Assembly (NCBI RefSeq): GCF_001428545.1
Contig: NZ_LMHZ01000089.1
Coordinates: forward strand, 90,751-154,750
Reading direction: 5' to 3'
DNA from: Noviherbaspirillum sp. Root189
GTDB taxonomy: Bacteria; Pseudomonadota; Gammaproteobacteria; Burkholderiales; Burkholderiaceae_D
DNA: 64,000 nt
Shown one piece after another: positions 38,878-48,390 of this stretch; the stretch's first letter is position 1, and each line of letters opens with the position of its first letter. The notes beneath the pieces are model-generated. The model had not been told where the DNA came from and did no database searches. It saw nothing but the letters and a program-made list of their open reading frames with translations. The position numbers and the translations under genes were made by a program.

Positions 38878-39825
38878 ATGACGGAAGTTAACAAAATAAA
38901 GTGCGTTGCCGTTGTCGGCACGGGTGTCATCGGCGCAAGCTGGGCAGCTTATTTTCTGGCGCACGGCATGGACGTCAGGTGCACTGATCCCTCTCCGGGC
39001 GCAGAAGAAAAATTGCGTGCGGCGGTCGGCAGGCACTGGCCCATCCTGGAAGGACTCGGTCTCGCCGAAGGGGCGTCGCAGGAGCGCCTGACGTTTCACG
39101 CCGATCTCGAGGTGGCTCTCCAGGGAGCGGCTTTCGTTCAGGAAAACGGCCCCGAAAATGAGCAGTTGAAGATTGAACTGTTTCGACGCATGGATGCGGT
39201 GCTGCCTGCCAATGTCATCCTGGCCTCCAGTTCGTCCGGCCTGCTCATGAGTAAAGTGCAATCGGCATGTCGCCATCCCGAGCGTGTGCTGCTCGGACAT
39301 CCTTTCAACCCGCCGCACATGATTCCGCTGGTCGAAGTGATCGGTGGTGAAAAGACGTCCGAACAGGCCGTCGCGCAGGCAATGGACTTCTATACCGCGA
39401 TCGGCAAGCGCCCGATCCATCCACGCAAGGAAGTCAAGGGACACATCGCCAACCGATTGCAGGCGGCACTGTGGCGCGAAGCATTCCATCTGGTCGAGCA
39501 AGGAGTGGCAACAGTCAGTGATATCGATACGGCGATTGCGCATGGGCCCGGTCTGCGCTGGGCATTATTGGGTCCGTTCATGAACCTGCATCTATCCGGC
39601 GGTGACGGAGGGTTGCGGCATTTGCTTGACCATCTCGGTCCTCCCATAGAGAGCTGGTGGGCCGATCTGGGCGCGCCATCAATCACCGAAGCGCTGAAGG
39701 AAAAGATCGTGAAGGAAATGGATGCTGAACTCGCCGGCAAGGAGCAGGGCATGCTGACCGCCGAACGTGACCAGCTGCTGGTCGATTTGATTCAGGCGAA
39801 AACCACTGCGAGGAACCTGCCATAA
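38878..39825 (+). CDS. 3-Hydroxyacyl-CoA dehydrogenase family protein
   Basis: A 315-residue NAD-dependent dehydrogenase with N-terminal Rossmann motif VVGTGVIGASWAAYFL and the family segments SSSSGLLMSK and GHPFNPPHMIPLVEV. The length fits single-function 3-hydroxyacyl-CoA or carnitine 3-dehydrogenases. In this cluster it would oxidise the beta-hydroxyl of a hydrated phenylpropanoyl-CoA. A hairpin follows at 39831-39848. Confidence 0.86.
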   Translation: MTEVNKIKCVAVVGTGVIGASWAAYFLAHGMDVRCTDPSPGAEEKLRAAVGRHWPILEGLGLAEGASQERLTFHADLEVALQGAAFVQENGPENEQLKIELFRRMDAVLPANVILASSSSGLLMSKVQSACRHPERVLLGHPFNPPHMIPLVEVIGGEKTSEQAVAQAMDFYTAIGKRPIHPRKEVKGHIANRLQAALWREAFHLVEQGVATVSDIDTAIAHGPGLRWALLGPFMNLHLSGGDGGLRHLLDHLGPPIESWWADLGAPSITEALKEKIVKEMDAELAGKEQGMLTAERDQLLVDLIQAKTTARNLP

Positions 39826-39830
39826 GATCC

Positions 39831-39848
39831 GGCGGAATATTTTCCGCC
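39831..39848 (+). other. Hairpin between dehydrogenase and crotonase genes
   Basis: GGCGGAA/TTCCGCC with a 4-nt loop directly after the dehydrogenase stop. There is no clear T run, so it is more likely an mRNA-stability hairpin or weak terminator. Confidence 0.45.
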
Positions 39849-39894
39849 GCGTTACAACAATCCGCCTATTGCCAAGCGACATGAACGATCCACT

Positions 39895-40677
39895 ATGAGC
39901 GACACCTCGACCACACTAACAATCGAACAGACAGGCCCGATCGCCATTGTGTCGATCAACCGAGTCGCCAAGCGCAATGCGCTTAACGACGCCGCCATCC
40001 AAGCGTTGCAACTTTACTTCAATAACCCGCCGCCAGACGTGAAAGCGGTCATCGTACAGGGCTCCGGAGAGCATTTCTGCGCTGGCCTGGACCTGTCAGA
40101 GGTACGGGGGCGAAACGCAGTAGAGGCGATGCATCATTCACGGTCCTGGCATCACGCATTTGAACGCATACAGTTTGGCCGCGTTCCGGTCATCAGCGTT
40201 CTCAAAGGCGCAACTGTGGGCGGTGGGATGGAACTCGCAGCGTCCACCCATATCCGGGTCGCGGAGGCATCGGCTTTTTACGCGCTGCCCGAAGGACAGC
40301 GCGGCCTGTTCGTCGGCGGTGGCGGTTCAGTACGGATTCCCCGGCTGATCGGCGTTCCGTGCATGATGGACATGATGCTCACCGGACGGGTGCTGAATGC
40401 CGAAGAAGGGCATCGCGCCGGCATGTCGCAATATATCGTTGCAGTGGGCGAGGGCATGCGCAAGGCTATGGAACTGGCAAATAAAATTGTCGCCAACGCC
40501 GCAACCACTAACTACGGGGTCATCAATGTCTTGCCGCGCATTGCGGAGCAGTCTGTACAGGATGGTTTGATGACCGAGGCCCTGATGGCCGCGGTGGCGC
40601 AGAGCGATCCCGATACCCAGGAGCGCCTGACCGCGTTTGTAGACCGAAAGCAAAACAAGGTACAGGCAGGCAACTGA
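39895..40677 (+). CDS. Crotonase / enoyl-CoA hydratase family protein
   Basis: A 260-residue crotonase-fold protein with the oxyanion-hole segments SGEHFCAGLDLSEV and KGATVGGGMELAAST, which includes one catalytic Glu candidate. With the ligase and hydroxyacyl-CoA dehydrogenase it forms a plausible activation, hydration and oxidation route for a hydroxycinnamate side chain. A thiolase is missing from the window. It could equally be a hydratase-lyase; the sequence does not decide. Confidence 0.85.
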   Translation: MSDTSTTLTIEQTGPIAIVSINRVAKRNALNDAAIQALQLYFNNPPPDVKAVIVQGSGEHFCAGLDLSEVRGRNAVEAMHHSRSWHHAFERIQFGRVPVISVLKGATVGGGMELAASTHIRVAEASAFYALPEGQRGLFVGGGGSVRIPRLIGVPCMMDMMLTGRVLNAEEGHRAGMSQYIVAVGEGMRKAMELANKIVANAATTNYGVINVLPRIAEQSVQDGLMTEALMAAVAQSDPDTQERLTAFVDRKQNKVQAGN

Positions 40678-40843
40678 ATAAAACCGTGCGCAGCCGTGCA
40701 GGCATGGAGTAGTTCCTGTGCTTTGCCTCCGGAACCAAAGCCAGCAAGGGCCCTTCTTATTGCAAGGGTTGCTAAAGGCGAAAGAGCGTTGAGCCTCCGC
40801 AACAATGTACCCGACCCCGAGCGGTATCGGCGACTTATAGGCC

Positions 40844-41950
40844 ATGCTTGCTTGCATCAAAAAAAATACCATGAAAAAGTTTGTGACAGACCTGCCGGCG
40901 AGTTCCGTATTGGCCGTTATGCTGATGTGTGGCTCCATTGAGGGTCACGCTGCCGGTGCGCCTGCAGGACTTCAGGATTGCGCGGGAATCGTATCGGATT
41001 CCGCGCGCCTGCTTTGTTATGATCGTCTCGCCGGCAAGCCGGATACACAAGGCACGCCTGCTGCGCAGCCATCGGCTATCCGCCCCGATGCCGCGATGGT
41101 GTTGCCTGCATCCGGCGCGGAAAATGAAGGCGGCATGGCGAACCGTGCAGCAAGTGAATCGTCGCACCTCTCGGAGCACTGGGAGCTCGGGGCATCGAAC
41201 AAGCGCGGGATTTTCAGATTCCGCCCGCATCACGAAAATTATCTGGTAGCTACCTACAATTCTGCGCCGAATCAGGATCCCTATCGCCCGTTCCGCGCAT
41301 TCACACCTGAAGCAAAAGGATTGGCGCACGCGGAACTGGCCTTCCAGCTCGGCTTTAAACTAAAATTTGCGGAGAATGTGGCGGACAAACCTATCGATCT
41401 GTGGTTTGGCTATACGCAACGCAGCTTCTGGCAGGCCGGCAATGCCGCGGCATCCAGTCCGTTCCGCGAAACCGATTACCAGCCAGAGGTGATGGCAGTC
41501 GTTCCCGTTGACATCAATCTTCTTGGCCTGAGGTTGCGCATGTTGAATCTGGGCCTGTTGCATCAGTCAAACGGGCAGGCCTCCACGCTTTCACGCAGCT
41601 GGAATCGCGCTTATCTGCAAGCGGCCTTCGAGCATGGCAATTTCGACCTCTCTGCACGTATCTGGAAACGCTTCAATGAGGCGGCCAGTGACGATAACAA
41701 TCCACGCATCGTTGATTACATGGGACGGGGTGACCTGGTCGGCACTTATCGCAGGAACGGTCATGAGTATTCGCTGCTGACCCGCTATAACTTCCATACC
41801 GACAAGGGGGCGGCACAGGTTTCCTGGGCCTTTCCACTGACGTCGAAGCTCAAGGGGTATGTGCAGTACTTTACCGGGTACGGTTATACCTTGATCGACT
41901 ATGACGACTTCCAGCGCGTCCTTGGAATTGGTTTTCAGGTAGATTATTAA
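40844..41950 (+). CDS. pldA: Outer-membrane phospholipase A (PldA/OMPLA)
   Basis: A 368-residue outer-membrane protein. After a signal peptide (ending near EGHAAG) comes a short soluble segment with DSARLLCYDRLAGK, usual in beta-proteobacterial PldA. The beta-barrel follows. Catalytic residues are seen as His240, Ser242 (LLHQSNGQ) and Asn254 (SWNR), with the same +2 and +14 spacing as E. coli His142/Ser144/Asn156. It hydrolyses phospholipids that reach the outer leaflet. A second possible start, ATG 40871, gives a more typical signal peptide; neither has a good Shine-Dalgarno sequence. Confidence 0.92.
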   Translation: MLACIKKNTMKKFVTDLPASSVLAVMLMCGSIEGHAAGAPAGLQDCAGIVSDSARLLCYDRLAGKPDTQGTPAAQPSAIRPDAAMVLPASGAENEGGMANRAASESSHLSEHWELGASNKRGIFRFRPHHENYLVATYNSAPNQDPYRPFRAFTPEAKGLAHAELAFQLGFKLKFAENVADKPIDLWFGYTQRSFWQAGNAAASSPFRETDYQPEVMAVVPVDINLLGLRLRMLNLGLLHQSNGQASTLSRSWNRAYLQAAFEHGNFDLSARIWKRFNEAASDDNNPRIVDYMGRGDLVGTYRRNGHEYSLLTRYNFHTDKGAAQVSWAFPLTSKLKGYVQYFTGYGYTLIDYDDFQRVLGIGFQVDY

Positions 41951-42156
41951 GTCGGCCTCCCCTGGAAACGTCCGTGTACATCATGCCCCGCGTGGCGTCA
42001 TTTAAACAGTTTTAGCCCGGTTTTTCTCCCACTCGGAGGGAGGTTCCCCTTTAGTGCGTCGAAATGGTATCCTTGCCTAAGAGCAATCTTCTGCCGGAGT
42101 AAAGTGGCGTCTCTCAAAGGCGCAGCCGCAATCTGGAAAACATAAGTGGGCCAGCC

Positions 42157-44721
42157 TTGTTCAAGCATGCACAATCCAATCCGCTAGGGCGGCGGGTCAT
42201 CGCGGCAATCCTGATCTGCAGCACCTGTCTGGCTATTCTTGCAACTGGCGCACAGCTGGTGTTCGATTACTACCAGGGCGTCTCTGGTATTGACGCGAGG
42301 CTCGACGAGATCGAACATGCGTACGCGGAAAGCATCGCCACCTCGCTGTGGACAATGGATGAGCAACAAACGCGTAAGCAGATCGAAGGCATTGCGCGCC
42401 TGCCCGATGTCATGACAGCTGAACTGCGCGATCCCGCAGACAAGTTTCTGATGCGTGCCGGCGTTCCTTTATCAAGCGTTGCCGCCGCTAATACAATACG
42501 GCGCCATATCCCGATCAAATTTACAGAGCGTGGCACCACGGACAATAAGTTCCAGGTCGCTACCCTGGAAATCACGGCGAGTATTGATGGCGTCTATGCC
42601 GAACTGCGCAACAAGGTACTCCTGATCCTGGTGACGCAGACAACCAAGACGGCGATCGTCGTCCTGTTCACTTTGTTTATATTCCGACGACTCGTCAGCC
42701 GCCATCTGTCGTCGATCGCCACGTATGCCCAGCGCCTGGACCTGAACAGATTGGGCGAAACCTTAACACTGAATCGTCAAAGCACACCGCATCCCGATGA
42801 ACTCGATATCGTCGTTACCGCGTTTAACGACATGACGGCTTCCATCCGGCGCGACGTGGATGAGCTTGCGCTGTATCGCCAGGGGCTGGAACGACTGGTC
42901 GAAGCGCGCACTGTGGAACTGGCGCAGCAGGTGACTGAACGGGAGGACGCGATTCGCCGGCTGAACCTTGAAATAACTGACCGTTTACACGCGGAGCAGA
43001 CCGCACGTGAAAACGAAGACCGCTATCGGCAGGTTGTTGAAATGTCGCCGGACGCCATCACGATTGAAAGGGACGGGCGTATCATCTTCGTCAATCGGGG
43101 TACGCTGAATTTGCTTGGCGCACGGAACGAGGAACAGGTCAAGGCCGTCACTCTGTTCGATATGGCGCCGCCTGAAGAGCAAGCGGTCATGCGCCAGCAG
43201 CTGGATGCGATCTTGCCTTCCGACGGCGAACCGCACAGCTTTGAAGTAAAGATGCGACGCTTCGATGGAACACTGATCGATGTCGAAATCCGCCGGGCGA
43301 TATTCCAGTATGACGGCGCTTCGGCGATTCAGACCGTGATTCATGACATCACGCACCGCAAAAGTTACGAGGAACAGTTGCGCAGGCAGGCCTTGCACGA
43401 TGCATTGACTGGCTTGCCGAATCGCCTGCTCCTGCTTGACCGCATGGAGCAGGCGATCGCTGCGGCGCAGCGGGACGGCAGTACGGTTCATGTGATGTTC
43501 TTCGATCTGGATCGTTTCAAGTATGTCAATGACACGCTCGGACATGATGCCGGCGACGAATTGCTCAAAACGATCACGCGCCGGATGTCCCTCTGTGCGC
43601 GCAAGTCCGATACGCTGGCGCGGCTGGGTGGCGACGAATTTGTCCTGATGCTGGAAGGAGTCGACTGCGAGGACACCATATATCGTCTCGTGCAGCGCCT
43701 GATGGCCACCATCTGCGAACCGGTTGTGTTGGGTGGCCAGGATGTGGCCGTCACTTGCAGTATTGGCATCAGTGTTTATCCGCATGATGCGGACGAGGCA
43801 GGAACTCTTCTCAAGTACGCCGATGCCGCCATGTATCACGCCAAGGAAAAAGGACGCAATGGTGTCGAGCGTTATACCGCCGAGATGGACAAACGCGCGA
43901 ACGAGCACCTGGTCATGGAAGCGCATTTGCGCCGCGCGCTTGAACGAAATGAATTTCGCCTGGTGTATCAGCCACTCCTGGATTTGCGGAGTGGACGCAT
44001 CGCGGGTGCCGAAGCCCTGATTCGCTGGCAGCATCCTCAGCTGGGTATGCTGGCACCGGTCCGGTTTATTTCACTGGCGGAGGAAACCGGCCTGATTAAC
44101 GGTATTGGCGAATGGGTGATACGGACCGCCTGCTTGCAGGCGAAGGCATGGATGGATGCCGGCGTGTCGCATCTGCCCGTATCGGTTAACCTGTCCACGC
44201 AGCAATTGATACGCCCGCATTTCGACGCGGAAGTCGCGTCGGCGCTGAAGAACAGCGGTTTGCCGGCGCACAGCCTCGAACTGGAGATTACCGAGAGCGC
44301 CTCCATGCGCGATCCGGAGCGTACGGTGCAGCTCTTGCACACGCTGACCGCAATGGGCGTCGGTATCGCTATTGACGACTTCGGGACGGGATATTCCAAC
44401 CTGTCCTATTTGAAGCGTTTCCCGGTAAGGCGACTCAAGCTCGACCGTTCATTCATTTCCGATATCAGCACCAGTGCGACTGACGCGGCACTTACGCAAT
44501 CCATCATCGGCATGGCGCATAGCCTTGGACTGGCCGTGGTCGCCGAAGGTGTGGAAAACGTTAACCAGTTGAGGCAGCTTGTCGCATATGGCTGCGATTA
44601 TTTACAAGGTTATTATTTCAGTCCGCCGGTTGCACCAGAATCATTGCTGGCGATGGTGCGCGCAGGCCGGGCCATTGACATGCGATCGCTCGCCGTCACG
44701 GAGGCCTCCGTTTCCGTATGA
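42157..44721 (+). CDS. Membrane PAS-GGDEF-EAL cyclic-di-GMP protein
   Basis: An 854-residue inner-membrane protein. A transmembrane helix at about 13-35, a periplasmic sensor of about 120 residues, a second helix at about 160-180 and a HAMP-like region come first. A PAS domain (about 285-400), GGDEF (GGDEF at 491-495, with an RxxD inhibitory site five residues before it) and EAL (EAL at 619-621, with DDFGTGYSNLSYL later) follow. Both catalytic signatures are intact, so it may make and break c-di-GMP. The only start that keeps the first helix is the TTG at 42157. Confidence 0.9.
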   Translation: MFKHAQSNPLGRRVIAAILICSTCLAILATGAQLVFDYYQGVSGIDARLDEIEHAYAESIATSLWTMDEQQTRKQIEGIARLPDVMTAELRDPADKFLMRAGVPLSSVAAANTIRRHIPIKFTERGTTDNKFQVATLEITASIDGVYAELRNKVLLILVTQTTKTAIVVLFTLFIFRRLVSRHLSSIATYAQRLDLNRLGETLTLNRQSTPHPDELDIVVTAFNDMTASIRRDVDELALYRQGLERLVEARTVELAQQVTEREDAIRRLNLEITDRLHAEQTARENEDRYRQVVEMSPDAITIERDGRIIFVNRGTLNLLGARNEEQVKAVTLFDMAPPEEQAVMRQQLDAILPSDGEPHSFEVKMRRFDGTLIDVEIRRAIFQYDGASAIQTVIHDITHRKSYEEQLRRQALHDALTGLPNRLLLLDRMEQAIAAAQRDGSTVHVMFFDLDRFKYVNDTLGHDAGDELLKTITRRMSLCARKSDTLARLGGDEFVLMLEGVDCEDTIYRLVQRLMATICEPVVLGGQDVAVTCSIGISVYPHDADEAGTLLKYADAAMYHAKEKGRNGVERYTAEMDKRANEHLVMEAHLRRALERNEFRLVYQPLLDLRSGRIAGAEALIRWQHPQLGMLAPVRFISLAEETGLINGIGEWVIRTACLQAKAWMDAGVSHLPVSVNLSTQQLIRPHFDAEVASALKNSGLPAHSLELEITESASMRDPERTVQLLHTLTAMGVGIAIDDFGTGYSNLSYLKRFPVRRLKLDRSFISDISTSATDAALTQSIIGMAHSLGLAVVAEGVENVNQLRQLVAYGCDYLQGYYFSPPVAPESLLAMVRAGRAIDMRSLAVTEASVSV

Positions 44722-44761
44722 TCGACAACGCGTATGACAGGATTGCGCAAGCGAGTATCTT

Positions 44762-44893
44762 ATACCAATCCCAACCCATAACGCACCATGAGATCGCGTC
44801 TTTTTCTGGGGGCGCCGAGCTGCCTGCCGGCGTTGCACTCGTCGTCAATAGCTCGCTATTCTCATTTGTCACGTTACAGATTGGGATTGGTAT
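44762..44893. repeat. MITE-like long palindromic repeat, copy 3 (internal deletion)
   Basis: 132 bp with perfect ends TACCAATCCCAA (44763-44774) and TTGGGATTGGTA (44881-44892). Compared with copy 2 it lacks about 40 bp starting inside the central CTATTGAC arm, as expected for slippage at a hairpin. It lies between the c-di-GMP gene and a binding-protein gene. Confidence 0.88.
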
Positions 44894-44930
44894 TATCGGC
44901 TGACGCTATCGAAAAGAAAAATGGAATAAC

Positions 44931-45746
44931 ATGCGCAACCGCAGTTTTAGTATAAATCGCCGTCAATTCGGCCTCCGTATGACAACACTCGGTGCCGCAA
45001 TGGCAACCGGTCTCTATTCATTGGACGCTGCAGGCCAGACGCTCGACGCCCTGACGCTGATCACGGAAGATTATCCGCCATTCAATTTCGAAAAGAACGG
45101 CCGCCGTCAAGGCATTGCCGTCGACGTTCTGATGGAGATGCTGGACCTGTCCGGTTCCAAAAAGAGCAGGGAGGATATCCGGATATGGCCATGGGCACGC
45201 GGATATGAAACTGCGCTGAAGGAAAAGGACATTGTGCTATTTTCTACGACGCGCACCGAACCGAGGGAGAACCTGTTCAAGTGGGTTGGGCCTATCCTGC
45301 CATCTCGTATCGTACTGGTTGCCAAGAAAAAGAATGGCATCCAGCTCGCCAGCGTCGAGGAACTTGGTCGCTCCGGTTATCGTATCGGTGTAGTACGCGA
45401 GGATGTCGGGGAAAAGCTGCTCGACAAAGTGGACCGCGTGCGTGACAAAGTTGTCTTGCTGAACTCGGGCATCAGCGTCGCCAAGATGCTTCAGGCCGAC
45501 CGGGTCGATATGTGGGCATATGACATCCAGGTTGCGATGTGGAACCTGAAGGAATTGGGGTACGATCCTGCCGAGTATGAAGAAGTCCTCACGTTGGCGG
45601 AGACGCATAGTTATTATTTCGCGCTCAGCAAAAAGACGGACGACAAGGTCGTCTCCATGCTGCAATCCGCCCTTGATCAGATTAAGTCCAAGGGGCGGTT
45701 CAATGAAATTGTCGCACGGTATAGAAGATCAAAGGCCGAACGTTAA
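44931..45746 (+). CDS. Tat-exported family 3 substrate-binding protein
   Basis: A 271-residue SBP_bac_3-type protein. The N-terminus has a twin-arginine signal (NRRQFGLRM followed by a hydrophobic stretch), so it should be exported folded. The mature part has the amino-acid-binding fold (ITEDYPPFNFEKNGRRQGIA, RIGVVREDVG). No permease genes are nearby, and such stand-alone proteins are often sensors or share another transporter. The ligand is unknown. Confidence 0.85.
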   Translation: MRNRSFSINRRQFGLRMTTLGAAMATGLYSLDAAGQTLDALTLITEDYPPFNFEKNGRRQGIAVDVLMEMLDLSGSKKSREDIRIWPWARGYETALKEKDIVLFSTTRTEPRENLFKWVGPILPSRIVLVAKKKNGIQLASVEELGRSGYRIGVVREDVGEKLLDKVDRVRDKVVLLNSGISVAKMLQADRVDMWAYDIQVAMWNLKELGYDPAEYEEVLTLAETHSYYFALSKKTDDKVVSMLQSALDQIKSKGRFNEIVARYRRSKAER

Positions 45747-45822
45747 GCCTGACTCCCGCAATCAGGCATCTCATGCTCGCCGAGACAGTGCTTGTGCCAT
45801 TGCGGCATGGCGCCTTTAAGCC

Positions 45823-46014
45823 TTATGCCGCCGTATTCTCGCTGTTTGCATCCGCCAGATAGATAACAAAAACCGGTTCGCTCAGATAGGGCTCATCGAG
45901 TACGATAATGGAAACAGACTCACTTAATACCGAATCGCAGTCATACATGATCTGCAGGTCACCGTGTATGGCGATCAGGTTCGCTAATTCGGAAACCAGT
46001 CCGGATGCCCTCAT
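45823..46014 (-). CDS. Small hypothetical protein, 63 residues
   Basis: A 63-residue acidic protein preceded by AAGGA five bases before the ATG, which supports translation. The layout (SELANLIAIHGDLQIMYDCD, then a strand-rich DEPYLSEPVFVIYL) resembles small phage or plasmid proteins that begin with a helix followed by a GDL-V strand. I do not know a function. It converges with the Tat-exported binding protein gene. Confidence 0.6.
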   Translation of the reverse strand: MRASGLVSELANLIAIHGDLQIMYDCDSVLSESVSIIVLDEPYLSEPVFVIYLADANSENTAA

Positions 46015-46189
46015 GATTGTCCTTATTTTGTCTGTATGAAGTGTACTCGTCAGCGAACAGACAAAAAGTAAAATTTTTCGATGAATCCGGTCGGCCGTAA
46101 AGTCGATACATCATAAACCTTGATATAAACGCAGCGACAAGCTATGCCGTTGTATTTTCGATCTTTGGTTTGTCACGCGATGCCTGAAC

Positions 46190-47200
46190 TTATCGCAGAA
46201 AAAAACCTGTCGGAAACGGATCGGTGTCTTCCAGTAACCACTGGTTGAATCCCATGATATGGGCTTCACCGGTCACTTCGGTAATAGCCGCAGGTAAGGC
46301 GCCAACTTGCGTTGCTTCGACCACCCGAACTTCGAACACGCTACCAACGATACTGCCATTACGGTACGCTTGATTAAGCCCGAGCTTTCCACGCAAAAAT
46401 AATTGTGCCGCGCGACCGGACGTTCCGGTGCCTGTCGGCGACCGATCGACTTCACGATCAGCAAAGATGCAGACATTCGATTGGTCGATGCCAGTCCGGT
46501 TTGGTGCGCCATCAATGATGGTCCCATACAAGCTATCAAGCCCTGTCACCAGAGGATGTTGAATCCGTACCTTTGCTTTCACAGCCTGTTTGGTTTCAGC
46601 GCCAAGCTGAATCAGCGGTCGGACCATTTCGGGACGGATTTCAAGTCCGGTTTGGCCGACATGGATGTAATAGTAAAAGGCACCGCCGAAAACGATATCG
46701 CCCGTGACTTTGCCGAAGCTTGGCGTATCGACTTCAAGATCGCGCAGGTAAATGAACGAAGGCACATTACGAAAAGTGACCCGTCCCGCACGCACGCCGT
46801 CCCACTCCACCTGTGCTTCGATGAATCCGGCAGGCGAATCGAAGGCGATGCGCGTTACAGGAATTTGCCGCTCGACATGTCCCAGTTCCACCAGGACCTT
46901 GCCGAGCGCAATAATCCCGTGGCCGCACATGTCGCTATAGCCTTCGTTATGAATAAAAATCACGCCGAAATCAGCATTGGGGCTAACCGGAGGCAATAGA
47001 TAAGCGCCATACATGTCCGCGTGCCCGCGCGGCTCGTTCATCAGGAACATCCGCAAGTCGTCGCGATTTGACTTGAGCCACGAGCGCTTTTCCAGAATGG
47101 TATTGCCCGGGACATGCGGCATGCCTGACAACAGGACACGTAAGGGTTCGCCGCCGGTATGTGCGTCGATGGTATGTAGTGTGCGGGTGAAGCTCAGCAT
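46190..47200 (-). CDS. Trans-3-hydroxy-L-proline dehydratase (proline racemase family)
   Basis: A 336-residue member of the proline racemase superfamily. The first active-site residue is Cys92 (SDMCGHG); the second position is Thr256 (DRSPTGTGTSG), where racemases and 4-hydroxyproline epimerases have Cys. The Cys/Thr pair is the signature of trans-3-hydroxy-L-proline dehydratase, which yields pyrroline-2-carboxylate. No other hydroxyproline genes are adjacent. The assignment rests on these two residues. Confidence 0.82.
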   Translation of the reverse strand: MLSFTRTLHTIDAHTGGEPLRVLLSGMPHVPGNTILEKRSWLKSNRDDLRMFLMNEPRGHADMYGAYLLPPVSPNADFGVIFIHNEGYSDMCGHGIIALGKVLVELGHVERQIPVTRIAFDSPAGFIEAQVEWDGVRAGRVTFRNVPSFIYLRDLEVDTPSFGKVTGDIVFGGAFYYYIHVGQTGLEIRPEMVRPLIQLGAETKQAVKAKVRIQHPLVTGLDSLYGTIIDGAPNRTGIDQSNVCIFADREVDRSPTGTGTSGRAAQLFLRGKLGLNQAYRNGSIVGSVFEVRVVEATQVGALPAAITEVTGEAHIMGFNQWLLEDTDPFPTGFFLR

Positions 47201-47280
47201 CTTCTGGTTTTTCGTTTGTTTCTATAGGGTGAAGCGATGTCTTTGTGCAGACCGGGAATTTCTTGTTGTTAATGTTGCTT

Positions 47281-48390
47281 CTATCCTTCTGTTTTTTCTT
47301 CCATGCGCGTCAATGTCGGTAGCTTCACATCTTCAAGCCAGGTACGCATGCGGTTTGCATCGGCCGCTCGCGAGTATTTTCCTTTTGAGTCAAGGAACAC
47401 CATGACGACCGACCGTCCATCAATGACGGCGTTCATGACGAGGCACCGTCCGGCCTCGGCAATGTACCCAGTCTTCTGCAGGACGATATCCCAGTTGGAG
47501 TTCCTGACCAGCCGATTCGAGTTGCGATACTGTAGGGCTCGTCCTCCTGGCTCGACTGAAAATGCTTCATGCGTGGAAAATTTCCTGATCAGTGGATGTT
47601 CGCGCGCAGCAACCACCAGCCTTGCAAGGTCGTTTGGGGTCGAAACATTCTTGCTCGACAGTCCTGTCGTCTCGACGTAATGGGTATTGGTCATCCCGAG
47701 AAGCTTGGCGCGCGCATTCATTGCCTCCACAAATGCAGGCAGTCCGCCGGGGTAGTGGCGCCCAAGCGCGGATGCCGCGCGGTTTTCAGAACTCATCAGG
47801 GCGATATGGAGCATCTCTCTGCGTGTCAGCTTTGCACCAACTGGCAATCGTGAAGAAGTATATTTAATCCGGTCGACGTCGGCAGTTGTCACGGTCAATA
47901 TCTCATTGAGGTCCTGCTTGGCTTCAAGCACTACCAGTGCGGTCATCAGTTTGGTGATCGACGCGATCGGAAGAACCGCTTCGGGATTTTTTGCAAAGAG
48001 CACCGACGAAGTGGATTCATCGAGCACCAGCGCGGCGTTGGAAGCAAGGCCAAGAGGATTGGCTGTTTCGTTCAGACCCGCGAGGTCGCCGACACTCAGC
48101 ACCGGTGGAGAGGGTGTCGCTCGCATCCGGCGGGGATGGAACGCTACCAGGCGTTTGTGTCCGGCATGGGATGATTTCGCGGATAAACGTGCCTTGGTGC
48201 GTACCTTGTTTTTGGTTTTTGCACTAGCGCGCGATTTTAGTGCACTGGCTTTCTGGCGTTTTCTGGTTGTGGTGATCGAAACCTTTTTTGCCTTGGATGC
48301 GGCGGGTACTTTACTTCTTGCACTTGCCGGCTCTGCGCCGAAAAAGAAGTGAAGAAAAACGAACAGAAGTAGTAAAGAAACCTTCTTCAT
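47281..48390 (-). CDS. pbpG: D-alanyl-D-alanine endopeptidase (PBP7/8, PbpG type)
   Basis: A 369-residue low-molecular-weight penicillin-binding protein. A signal peptide is followed by an unusually basic Lys/Arg/Ala/Ser tail (about 24-95), then the serine-peptidase domain: SxxK at Ser144-Lys147 (SITK), SxN at Ser201-Asn203 (SEN), KTG at 306-308. It cleaves peptidoglycan cross-links in the periplasm. The basic tail is much longer than in E. coli PBP7 and may bind the wall or teichoic-like anions. Confidence 0.9.
   Translation of the reverse strand: MKKVSLLLLFVFLHFFFGAEPASARSKVPAASKAKKVSITTTRKRQKASALKSRASAKTKNKVRTKARLSAKSSHAGHKRLVAFHPRRMRATPSPPVLSVGDLAGLNETANPLGLASNAALVLDESTSSVLFAKNPEAVLPIASITKLMTALVVLEAKQDLNEILTVTTADVDRIKYTSSRLPVGAKLTRREMLHIALMSSENRAASALGRHYPGGLPAFVEAMNARAKLLGMTNTHYVETTGLSSKNVSTPNDLARLVVAAREHPLIRKFSTHEAFSVEPGGRALQYRNSNRLVRNSNWDIVLQKTGYIAEAGRCLVMNAVIDGRSVVMVFLDSKGKYSRAADANRMRTWLEDVKLPTLTRMEEKTEG

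Noticed and set aside
42985..44034. A 349-codon minus-strand frame opposite the GGDEF-EAL gene
   Set aside because: No motifs, and the opposite strand carries intact GGDEF and EAL signatures.
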